Position numbers and translations under genes: made by a program
Assembly (NCBI GenBank): GCA_964019415.1
Contig: OZ025877.1
Location: 5,301,742-5,365,741, forward strand
Length of the DNA stretch: 64,000 nt
From: Ianthella basta
Taxonomy: Eukaryota; Porifera; Demospongiae; Verongiida; Ianthellidae
Reading direction: 5' to 3'
In this document: piece after piece, positions 46,274-58,200 of the stretch
How positions within the stretch are numbered: the first letter of the stretch is position 1
How the letters are laid out: each line of letters starts with the position of its first letter
The notes under the pieces: generated by a model
Told to the model about the DNA's origin: nothing
The model's database searches: none
What the model saw: the letters and a program-made list of their open reading frames with translations, nothing else

Positions 46274-49200
46274 CTAAGAGAAAGCACACAACAAGAGTGC
46301 TCATACATACGTGTGTGCTGGGTGAAACGTACGGTAGCTAAGAGCAATGTATGACTACAGAAGGCGCAAATGTGCACATTCCATACTACGCATAACCATT
46401 CAAACATTGAAGAACAAATAAAGGAGTGCTTCACAACAGGAATGCTGTGCATGGAACTAGTCACCACTACCACACCACATCCATCACATCACAGTCTACG
46501 AAAGTCACTCCTCCTTACCTTAAACTGATGCTGGAAGCCAGTCTCTGTGCAGTCAGGCGGTGTCTTGAGCAGTTTGTTCACCCTGATCCTCATGCTGGGT
46601 GCTAGGATACTGGTGTCCCCACACACAATGAGCTCATGGATGGCATCGTGAATAAAGATATACTGGTCCTACAAAAGAGAGGGGATTAACACACTAATGA
46701 TATCCTAACTTAATATGGCACACACACAGCAGATGCTAGTACCATATTCACAGTGCAGTACACAACTACTGTGAGCTGTAATAGAGCATACATTGCACAG
46801 ACAAGGTAACAGGCACAATACATACACAAGTGTGTGCAGCACAGTAAAATGTGTAGCGAATGTGTGTACCATGTATGTATGTCAGCCTGCATACATACCA
46901 GGGTCTGGACCATGTAGGTCCTCCTATCCCTCATTTCAGTGACAAACTCAAACACATTGAAGTTTTCCTCTGTCTGCATCCTCTGCAGCATGGCATCCAG
47001 GCAGATGTAAGTTCCAGAGCGGCCTACGCCAGCACTGCAAGGGACGGATGAAGGTGCAGAGGGAAGAGCAAGCGCAATTCATGGGCGAGACTGCATGCAT
47101 CACACTCGTACTGTTAAGTGTACATATCAAAGAAAACAGCCAGAAAAAGATCTACAGTAGTTCAGTTCTGTGCTGCAACCACCTACAGTACGGCATACCA
47201 GCTGCTGAAATATGCAGCTGCCCAGCTAGTTTGCTAGTGTACGTATGTACACAAGTACATTGACACACAGCTGACAGGTATGATGTAGTTCACACCTGCA
47301 ATGCACAATAATTGGGGCAGTCCCTTCAATCTGGGACTGGTACTTGCGGACCCTGCGGATGAACTTGATGAGGGAGGTGGCATACTGCGGCACACCATGG
47401 TCAGGCCACACGGTGTAGTAGAAGTGCTTCACTTCCAGGTCGGCTGCTTCAGGCTCCTTCTTCTACAGGGGTTAGGGTGACATGGGTGATATGGGGGAGG
47501 AGTGAATGGTGATGTGGGTGAGCAGTAATTCCTTTGCATTCACAATTTCTCATCTACTCACCCTCCTCTATTTACGTATGTAATCTTAAGTACTGTGCAA
47601 TGAGAGTCTCAGAGCACTTGTTCCTATGTATGTACATATATCCCCTTTGTTAATATAGTAGATGTTGATACTTCATCTTGTCTCCCTCACTCCTCACTCA
47701 TTGATTCTCAGTTCTCACTCCCACTTTAGGGTAGTATGAGGACCCAACAAATCAAACACGAGCCCACTCCCACTTACACATTTCACAATCAAGGTTCTGA
47801 TTTCAAAGTCTGCAAATGGCTCAATGCTGGACAGGGTCACCTGCACCCCCCTGTTGGTAAGCACAGGCTCCGCCTTGGAGTCTGGCCAGTACGGCTCACA
47901 CTTCCTCTGTAGGAATGGGCATACAGACACACTAGTAGCTATAGCATTCTCACCCAGCCCATGCCAAAAATGTTCAGGGTCTCACACAGCACATTAAATG
48001 GCACACACTGTGCTCTAGCCCCCAGGACCATGTATGGCTGTGCTGCTGTCTCACCCTTCCTCCCTCATCAACACGAGTCAGCATGACTATGACTGGTGTC
48101 TTCTGCTCCCACACCATCTGCCAGAAGTCCTCAATTGTCTCAGGCACAGGACCCTGAGTTGCAATGTAGGCATTCTTTGCCTGGTAGCCCTGGAGGGGGA
48201 TGGTTAGGGGTGGGGGGGGGGAGGGGGGGAGGCATACGAATGGAAGCTAGTTGGCTGCAAGTGGACCTAGACGCACTACACAAGTTCCACAAACACAGAA
48301 ATGCACATTAGCCATCTGATAGCACTCACATCCATGTAGGAGGCATTGATGTAGTCACAGCCCTCCTCATCGGGGTCCTTCATCACCACACGCGCATGAT
48401 CATCTGTGAGGGACACCAAACACCTCACACCTGCACTGTGCCTGCTCAGGACACACACCCACATGGCTGTACAGAAGAGTGACTCACAAGCAAATATGTT
48501 TCCATAGCGGTTCTTCAAAATAAATTCCTGAGCAGCTTTAGCCGTGTTGACCAAGTCAGTTCTGAAGAGCTGCATACAAAAGTGATGGGCACAGAGCACA
48601 GCTGTACAGGACATGCACACGGTAATACACAAAGCACAGGTAATCATGTAGCATGTATATGTACATAAGTATATGCATCCACGTGTACAACAGGCTGTAT
48701 ACAGTACATACATAGTCAGACTCACCCTGTACTCCTCCTCGTAACCTTGGTCCCTGTCCTTATGCATCTCATTAACGTAGGCAGGGAAGTCGTCCAAGGT
48801 GATGGTACGCTTGTGCTGAGCAACTGAAGGATGCAGATGAGAAGAATAACTCTTAACATCAGATACTAACATACACACCAATACAGCACTGGATAATGTC
48901 TGTTTATCCAGAATGGACCACCATAGCCCACTATATACCTACCCAACTCCTCCCTCTGCTCGTCAGTCTCCAGGTTGCTCATGGAGATGAGGTTCTGTGC
49001 ACTACTGGTCTCAGTGCCATCCCTGGTGTACTTACGGTTGGAGCTGGACAAAGCGTAGCCCTCAGCCCTCTTACCACTATAGGGAAAGTAAGATTAGAAC
49101 AATATAGTAGCATATCATATCAATGCCAAGTTTCACAAAAGTTGTGGGTATCGTGAGCTTCGAACATCACATCCACAGTGCTGGAATGAGGCACCCATAA

Positions 49201-52200
49201 AGAATGCAACTGTTACAACATATATTGTTTCATTAAAAACTAATACATGATCCAACAAATACGTAATAGTTATTGTATGGTCAACTATGCATTGGCGTAT
49301 TTATTGCTCTAGTCCTGAGAGCGTGAGGTGCCCGAGGGCGAGTGCAATAAAAAGCCAATGCATAGTTGACCATACAATAACTTACTTGTTGTATGCGCCC
49401 TTCTGCGCTTAGTTCCAGCAGGACGTTGCTTGTTGCTCGTCTTTCAGCAGCTGCCGTAGTCTGCTTGTCCTTCAGAGGAACACTATGGCTACCAAACAAT
49501 CACCAAACGTGGTAAACTATCCGCCATCAAGGCATTTCAACTTCGGCAAAGACAGCTACAGCTTTGAGACCGGTTCAGTATCCAGGCCTTTCCAGCCTGC
49601 GAATATGCCTCCAGTAGCCTGGAGGCACTAGTACACATCTTGGGGTCTCAAAATCTTTACTGCGTGGGTCGAGAAATGGAAGAAGCATCGTCTGTATTGT
49701 TTTGACCGATCTAGAGTTCTACCTGCTGGAAAACATCTGTGACGGGAAACTACAGGAAGCTCCATGCTTCGGCCGTCAGTGCTGGTAGTGGAGAGACATC
49801 GGTAGTCAGCCAGGACGACGAGGAGAAGCTTTGGGAGAATCTACCCTTTGCAGTTGAGTTCTCAAATTCATTCGATGGGATTGTTATGATAAGAGAGGCT
49901 CTTATAGGTGACAATTACTTTTTGAGCACACTTGTGGTTGAAAAGGTCAAAAAAGTGTGCCAATTACAAGAAACAAGGCACACTTTTTTCCTTTGATGTT
50001 AACCACAACCATATAACAAGTAGAATAATGCTGAGCCACACAGTGCAATACTGGGAAAGTAGGTTAGCCATTGCCTATAGGCTAATGATGCCCAACACGA
50101 TGAATGTACTGTATGCCGGCTTAGTGTAGGGTGTGCTGGCATTGTACTCAGTATGGTATTACCTAATTATTCTTACCCTATTGTATCATGTGTCTGATGT
50201 TGTAGGGTTACACGTATTATGCACATGCACAGTTTTTGGGTTTTTTGGCAGATAACACGTGTAGTTATTGATGCTGTTTGATTGATTAAATGTATTTGTG
50301 AACTGAACTATCATGACTTGTGCATGTGTCAGCTCTCTCAAGTGCACAGTGCAATAACACAATCCATGTCGTCAGCTACCCACACATCAAAACTGTCAAT
50401 TTCCCCTACCCCCCCCCCCCCCCCCCATGTACACAGTAAGAAGCTGTAGGCAGACTCACCTGCTCTTGTAGAAGAAGACAAAAAGCACTATTAGGACAGC
50501 CAACAGCAGACCTATCACTACCACCCCTGCAATCACAATACCAACAATGATGCCAGTATTGTTCGTGGGGGCAGTGGTGGGAGAAGGTGCAATGGTAGGG
50601 ATGATGATAGGCCCTATCAAAAGAAAGGAGAGAAAGGAATAGTACATACACACACAAATCTGCATTCTGCAAGTCTAGACGTGCAAGAGCATGCTCTTAT
50701 GTAATACTCCATTGTCACGCCATTGTAAAGTCTTAAGCTGGTGGGTACACCTATGTACGTAATTATCTCACTTCATATTCATGATATGATTACTATATTC
50801 ATGGCAGACAGAGAGGTACTAATCACCAAAATGACTGCCGAAGCGGGCAGCTACGTACAGTAAGTATGGAGTCCAGAATGTGCTGCTTGTGCCAACACAA
50901 AGATTAGAACTTTCCAACAGTGCAAAAAACAATTCTGTGAAATGTGCCCAATTGGCAAATAAAACAAGTATTTCGAGTTAATAAAAAACTCGTGGGGCTG
51001 CCGCTCCAACTCCCTTCGGTCGCTGCTGTGTTATCAACATATAGTAGCTATTGCAACTAATTCTGTGTAATTCATCAACATACTTGTGAACACACTTCAT
51101 AGGCAAGAATGAACACAAATGATTGAAGTGGACATGAATAGAGTCAAAAATATATTGACAAACATTTGCACAACAATTAACACTGGTTTTGCTAGTAATT
51201 GGCGCCTCAGACGACTTACCATGGTCACCACCATGTGTTACCAGATTTGGTCACAGGCCCAATTTCTGGAGCTTATCACTTCTCGAAAACCTCACATATC
51301 TTATTGGGTCGCTGAGCAAACCACTTCTGGTTATCCTTCTTAATGATGTACCCTTGCAAGAAATGACACTTAGGAATCCGTGCCAATGCCTTCACATTTA
51401 AATATTGGAAACCCTACCTTACTACATACGTCATGCATCGACATAATTTATGACAATTATTGATCCAGTGGTCACAATGGACAAATTCTACACAAATTTA
51501 TTCAAGACAAGCAAACAATTCTTGCACTTCCTGATAAAATCAGGAAATTACCCATGCACATACAAATGTGTATTCTATCAAAATATGTAAATGCAAAAGT
51601 GCTAGGCTATAGTCGCAAATTACAAGAAAACAGGAGTAATAAATGTGATTTACATCATCTCAAATGAAACTGTCATATTCAGCTACAGCTAAACGAAGAG
51701 GCAGCTATGTAGGTTAGATGTAGTAGAAACAATGTAGGAAGTACGAAGTACCTAACAGATACACTGCAAACGTTGTGTGGGCAATACCATTTCTTGGTTT
51801 TACAAAAATTATGTGCTTGCCCCTAAAGAGTTAAGTGCGCACAGACACCTTGCCACACCTGTGCATTTACATGTATGTACTATGTATATACACATGCATG
51901 TACATCACATTTGACCTACTTGAGGTATTTCCAGTTGAAGAGAAACCAGTGATCTCAACTACAGCAATGTAGCTCACTCCAATGTCCACAGTAAAAACAG
52001 CTGAGCACACACTGGTACAGGACACAATCCTATTCATGGGGCCTTGTCTTGTTGCAGAGTTCACCATCAGAGTGACAGTATAGTCAAAGAATCGCCTTGC
52101 TTGGATCAGTGGTACAGCATCCCAAGTCACCTGAATTGAGTTACTGTTAATTTGTTGAGCGTTGACATTCTGTACCCTCACACCTCCTTGTGGTCCTGTT

Positions 52201-55200
52201 GGAATAAGACAATTACTTATAGTCAAAGAAACAGAACAAGCAAGTCATTGCAGGCTAATACCATTCACTGCCACACATCACCCATTAGTAGAGAACACAT
52301 CAGTGCATTGAACGCTCGGGGTGTAACTTTGTAGCCTACTATTGTTGCTTGTGAACGAACAGTCATTTTTACAGTTGCTGTTCCATCCCATAATGCACCA
52401 AGGTAGAACCAACTAACACAGCTCTTGGGTAACAGAAGACAAATTACTTGTACTTGCATTCTTTGTGCTTTTGGTTTACGTAAGTGCCCTGACATGCCAA
52501 GCTTCACGCACTGGCTCACTGGAAACACATCAATCTCGCAACACCACTTACACTCAAACAAAGTACAGTACATACAACTGAATACATTGTTTCATCCGCC
52601 ACTGGCATAAACAGGCATACAGTATAGAGAAACTCAGTGACTGATACATATATTTTACTATCAATCACCATGACAGAGGGCAGTATGAGGGATCAAGTGT
52701 AAGAAAGGGAGCGACAAGGAACAGCAAAGCAGAGGGCCTGAAAGCAGAGGAGTACAATACGTAATTTATTTATTTGTGTTGGTCCATTAGTTCGTGTTGT
52801 TAACTAGACATAGTGTTTATATAGCGGGTGGACAAGTGTGTTCACGGCTTACATATTACATTTGCAAAAAATTTACAGAGCAGCAACTGACGGGAGTAGG
52901 TATTTCATAGGCCCATGATCAAATATTATATTCATTCTTGTCTTTTCGTTATGTAACAATGCAGCATCAGACATCTATTGCCAAGTAATTTGCTTTCTTT
53001 CTTAAGAATGCACGCAAACATATTAGTTGAGTTGAGTTACGATAATGATAAAAATGGCGGAAGTCCTGAAATTTGAGTTGATCTTGCTCGCGATCCTCTT
53101 GCGAATCCTGTACGCCAACGCCAACTCACATCCAGTAGCATCCGGTGAGCAACCTTTCCCTACCTCCTCTCCTCCAACGCGCTGCCAATTTGCTTTGGAA
53201 CCCTTCGCGGCTTTCAACGGCAGAAGTCCTCGCCTCCCCGACATCAGTAGACGCCAGAGTCGGTGTAGAACTCGCTCTACCTTGGTGGCGAACAAGCTCA
53301 AAGTAAGCCAGAAATCAGTGCTATATCTTGCTACCATTTGCCTTCTGCTGTCGGGTGATGTTGAGCTCAATCCTGGACCGAGATACAAGTTCCCATGTGG
53401 CAGGTGTGAAAAACCTGTGCGAGCCAACCAAAAAGGCTTGCAGTGTGATGAGTGCGATAAATGGTTCCACAGTGTGTGTGAACAGGTTCCTCCAGCAGTG
53501 TATTCAACCCTAGCAGGTGGGGATGATGACTGGTTCTGCTCATTGTGTTCCTTACCCTCCCTCTCAGACAGCTTTTTTGATCCTCCAATTACCTCTGACA
53601 ATGCCTCCCACTCCACGCTGGAGTCGAGTGTGGATGTGGACCTAGACCCTGTCTCACTAGCAGATGTAGTGAAGAGGTACAAGAAGGGGAACGTTTTTGG
53701 TCACCTGAATGTGCGGAGTTTGTCTCGATGTGTTGACGAGATCCACGACCTTATTGCCCCTATTGGAGATGGCAGCCTGTTCCTCTCCTTGAGTGAGACC
53801 TGGCTGGACAGTAGCTGCCCTGACGGTGTAGTGTCAATTCCTGGATACAGAATATTCAGGAGAGACAGACGTGGGCGTGGAGGTGGCGTTGCTATATTCT
53901 GTCCTGATGGTTCCCGCTGCAGAAGGAGAGAAGACCTTGAGAGCAATGATCTAGAAGCTCTTTGGATCGAGATTGGTTCTAGCAAGAAGAGACCTCTTCT
54001 GGTGTGCACCATCTACCGCCCTCCGGATGCTGGATGCCAATTTTTCGATAACCTCTCAGTCATGCTTGAGACTGCTAACAAGGAATGTAAGGAGATCCTG
54101 GTTATGGGTGATTTAAACATTAACTATCTATCAGACTGTTCTAGTACGAGGCGCATGCAATCCCTTAGCGATGAGGCTAGTCTGACCCAGATGATCACAG
54201 AGCCAACTAGAGTGACTCAAAACTCAACGACTCTTATCGATCACATCTATGCCTCAAACCCAGGTAGTTTTTTTGAATCAGGCTGCCTGGACGCTGGTGT
54301 GAGTGACCATCTCCTGGTGTTTACAGTCAGAGTGGGTGGGCATCCTCATGGTCACAAAACTAAGACAGTTAGAGCCTTTGGTAAATGTAACAATGAATCA
54401 CTCTTGGAGGACCTTCAAAGTGCATCTTGGGAGACAGATAGCTCTGACATCAATGTCAGGTGGAACCAGTGGAAGGAAGTATTCTTTGGGGTACTTGACA
54501 AACATGCCCCAATCATCAGCTGTCGTGTCAGGAGAAACCCACTGCCTTGGATTGACTTGCACATCAGGAAGCTAATGAGAAGAAGGAACAAGTTGAGGAA
54601 GCTGGCTAATGAAACTGCAAGCGAGGAGGCATGGAGGAACTACAGGACCCTTAGGAACAAGGTCACTTTGAACCTAAGACGAGGGAAGCGTGCTTACTTT
54701 GAATCACTGGTCTCCAAATCTTCTACAACAACACGGGATGTATGGAAGCAGCTGAATAGGCTCCTTGGCAGGAACAAAGGGGCTGGGTCAGCTGTTAATC
54801 TCGAACATGGTGATAATATAGCCAGCAGACTCAGCGATCATTTCTCTGGATCTGCAGCAACTGTACCCCCTCCAGACCAACCCCCTACCATCCCACAATA
54901 CTCCAGCTCCTTCCACTTTAACTGTATCACCGAAGAGGATGTTCTTTGTGCACTGTCCAAGCTTGATCCCTCCAAGGCAACAGGTGCCGATGCACTTAGC
55001 GCCAGAATACTTAGGACTACCGCTCCAGCAATCAGCAGCAGTCTATGCAAGCTGTTTAACTACAGTTTAAAGACATCTCAGATCCCTACTGAGTGGAAGG
55101 CTGCCAATGTTATCCCGGTTCCCAAGTCAGTGAATGCTCGAAGTGTGGGCGAGTATCGACCCATTTCTATTTTGCCTGTTGTGGCCAAGGTATTTGAATC

Positions 55201-58200
55201 CCTGGTCCACACCCAAGTCTATGGGTACCTCAAACATCATGACATCCTGCATGAATCTCAGTCTGGGTTCAGACCAAAGCATAGCACGCAGGATGCCCTT
55301 CTGAAAACTGTGGATGATTGGAGGCAGAGTCTTGACAGGAACGAGATTGTGGGATCGGTATTTATTGATTTAAGCAAAGCTTTTGACTCTGTATGCCACA
55401 CACTACTGTTGGGGAAGCTTGCTCGGTATGGGTTTGGAGGGGACTCATTTCTTTGGTTCCAAGACTATCTTCTTGGTAGGAGGCAGAGAGTTGTCGTTGG
55501 TGGAGAGGCATCAGAGTGGACTGATGTGTCTGCAGGAGTTCCACAAGGATCCATCCTTGGACCACTCCTCTTTAGTGTATTTGTGAACGACCTGCCATCA
55601 GCCCTACACAAATGCAAAGTTATGATGTATGCTGATGACACCACAGTATACTACTCTCATCTGAATTGCCTGGAAGTACAGGATGTGCTTACAGAGGAGT
55701 TACACCACCTGTCATCATGGATCTCTAGGAACGGCCTAAGAATGAATCTGAGGAAAACACAGTTCATGTGTTTATCCAGAAAGGGCCGGGAGAAGGAAGC
55801 CATGAAGTTGGAGGTTCAGGTGGACAATCAGGTGCTAGAAAGGCACGATACTGTTAAGTACCTGGGTGTTATTGTTGACAAACAGCTAAATTGGAGGAGG
55901 CACATTGAGTCAGTCAGGAGGAAGTGTCTGTCTGCCTTGGCAGTACTCTACAGGGTCAAACGCGCACTGCCTCCCAGGCTGAGGAAACTCCTTTACCAAT
56001 CGATCGTGCTCCCACACCTGGATTATTGTGTAGTTGTTTGGACTGAATGTCCGAGGGAAGATGCCACAACTTTGGAGCGTGTGCAGAAGAGAGGCATGAG
56101 ATTTATTTTAGATGAAAATTATGGCTGTCCGTCTGCAAGCATGAGGTCGAGACTGGGCTGGATGACCCTTCACAACAGAAGGAGGATGCAGAGGGTGGTG
56201 TGCACCAGAAGATGCTTAAGAGGTATGGGACCGAACTATATGAAGAGAATGTTTGCAACGAATGAGAGCCTTGGGCTGCGGAGTGCAAGGAGGCCAAATG
56301 ATCTGCATTTGAAACCATGCAAGACCAATTGGCTGAGCAGGTCCTTTGCTTACTGTGCAGGGCAGGATTGGAACAGTCTACCTTTGTCAATCAGAGATGC
56401 AAGTGACACTACTTTTAAATCAGCCTTAAAGCAATATTTCATTGACCATGACCTTGGATTGAACCATTGAATTATGTTTTGACAATGCAATTTATCACAA
56501 TTCAGTAACAGTATATTATTTCATGTTCTCCCTGTTGTCTATGTTTCATGTTTTCCCTGTTGCCTTTATCCTACTGTATCTTGTTGGGTCCCCCATTCAC
56601 ACCAGCCTTGTGCTGAAGGGGCAACCTTAATAAATACAATACAATACAATACAATACAATACATATGCTCCCTTTGAATATTACTTCTACTAAACACTTG
56701 AGCACGCCCACAAAAGCACTTTTGAGTATTGTTTGCCCATCACATGCTTTGCCAGGCATACAATACAGAAAACAGAAAAGAACAGAAAGAGGAATGCAGG
56801 ACAGAGGACCTGGAAGCCAATGAATACCCAAAAGACTACTGTTTAGGAAAATGGCTACCAAACAGTGTTCATTGCAAGTGCAATGAGACTAAGAATGGGA
56901 CAGGAGGAGATGGAACATCCCCACCTCCAGAAGGAGGGCCCTGTGTTACCATCTCTGACAAGCTGGGGGCATCAGCAGAAGTATTCCACATGTTCAAGCA
57001 GAGAACAAATCTTAAAGTGTCTAATTAAGAGAGCAAAAAGACCGCATAAGTACATAGACAAGGGTGTGGTATACCAAATCCGCTCTGCATAAGGTGATGA
57101 GGTCTACATCGGGGAGGCAGGAAGACTGTTGAAGACAACAATTACAGTAGTGAGTACACGAGAGCAGCAGGTTTGGGTGATGCAGGGAAGGCAAACGCTA
57201 TCCACTGGACAACAGGTCTAGGAAGACAGCAATTGACAGGTCCAGATAATGGAGATAATGGAGGATCAAGAAGAGCATGCAAATCTCAGGACTACGTAGG
57301 AAGACCTGCAACATAGATTGAGGGCTCTCATTGTGTCCAGTATCTACATACGTCTACATGGATTACATCCACAGAGCTGCACTATTGAGAACAGTTTAGT
57401 ACAGTTGAGTACAGTCACTATATTGCACCAATAACTAAAGCAAAGTACTAGCCAGTACGTATATGCCAGTTAGAGGGTGTCCTCTCACATACCCAGCTCC
57501 TGAGAGAAAAACACTGCACTTCTCCCAGGAAGTCCAATCCCCCTCTGTGACTCATTCACTCGGACTAGCACAAAATATGGTACACCAGGACCTGTCAGTG
57601 TGGCATGAGGAGGAGGGGCAATGCATACAAACACCAGTCATGTCACATGACAATACAACAGGTGCTGGGAGAGTTTCCACCATGATGGTACCATGATGAC
57701 ACTGAGACAGGTAACCATACAGGAACATTATAGGACACACTTCTAACTCACTCAGCATCCTCAGTTCAACAGCAGTCATATCGCCAACAGACACAGTTTG
57801 GTTGGACGTATTCATGTTGATATCAACAATGAATGCTTCAACTTGATATCCAGTGATGATGTTGCCCATGGCACTGGGCGCAACAGATGAGGCCCAGGTC
57901 ACATTCACACTTGTGCTGGATACTGCAGTCACAGTGACATTCTGCACTGCATTGGGCTCTGAAAGGTAAGCAAGCATGTGCAAATCAATAGTGCACGCCA
58001 ACTAGGGCACTAAGTGAGCAGACACACAGCATGCCTCTATTCACAGCAGTGCATCTAAAATGGCTAAGAACCACAGTGGTCCAATACACATTCAAATGGC
58101 TAACCAAAAGATAACTAGTGACAGAAAACAAGCACATGACTTACAGTCAGTCTTGAATTGTGAAACACCAATGTACATATACATAGTGACAAAACTTTTG

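Larger units (their letters stand above)
53045..56665 (+). mobile_element. CR1/L2-like non-LTR retrotransposon with (ATACA)n tail
   Basis: The ORF at 53045-56470 is followed by about 160 bp of 3' UTR, AATAAA at 56629-56634 and an (ATACA)n tail to about 56665. The tail is the kind of simple repeat found at the 3' end of APE LINEs. The 5' end is not defined. Confidence 0.85.

Noticed and set aside
49482..49996. Plus-strand frames in the phosphatase intron ([10 protein letters not shown]... and MTGNYRKLH...)
   Set aside because: No recognisable domain, no clear splice signals and opposite strand to the host gene; kept only as a note on that intron.
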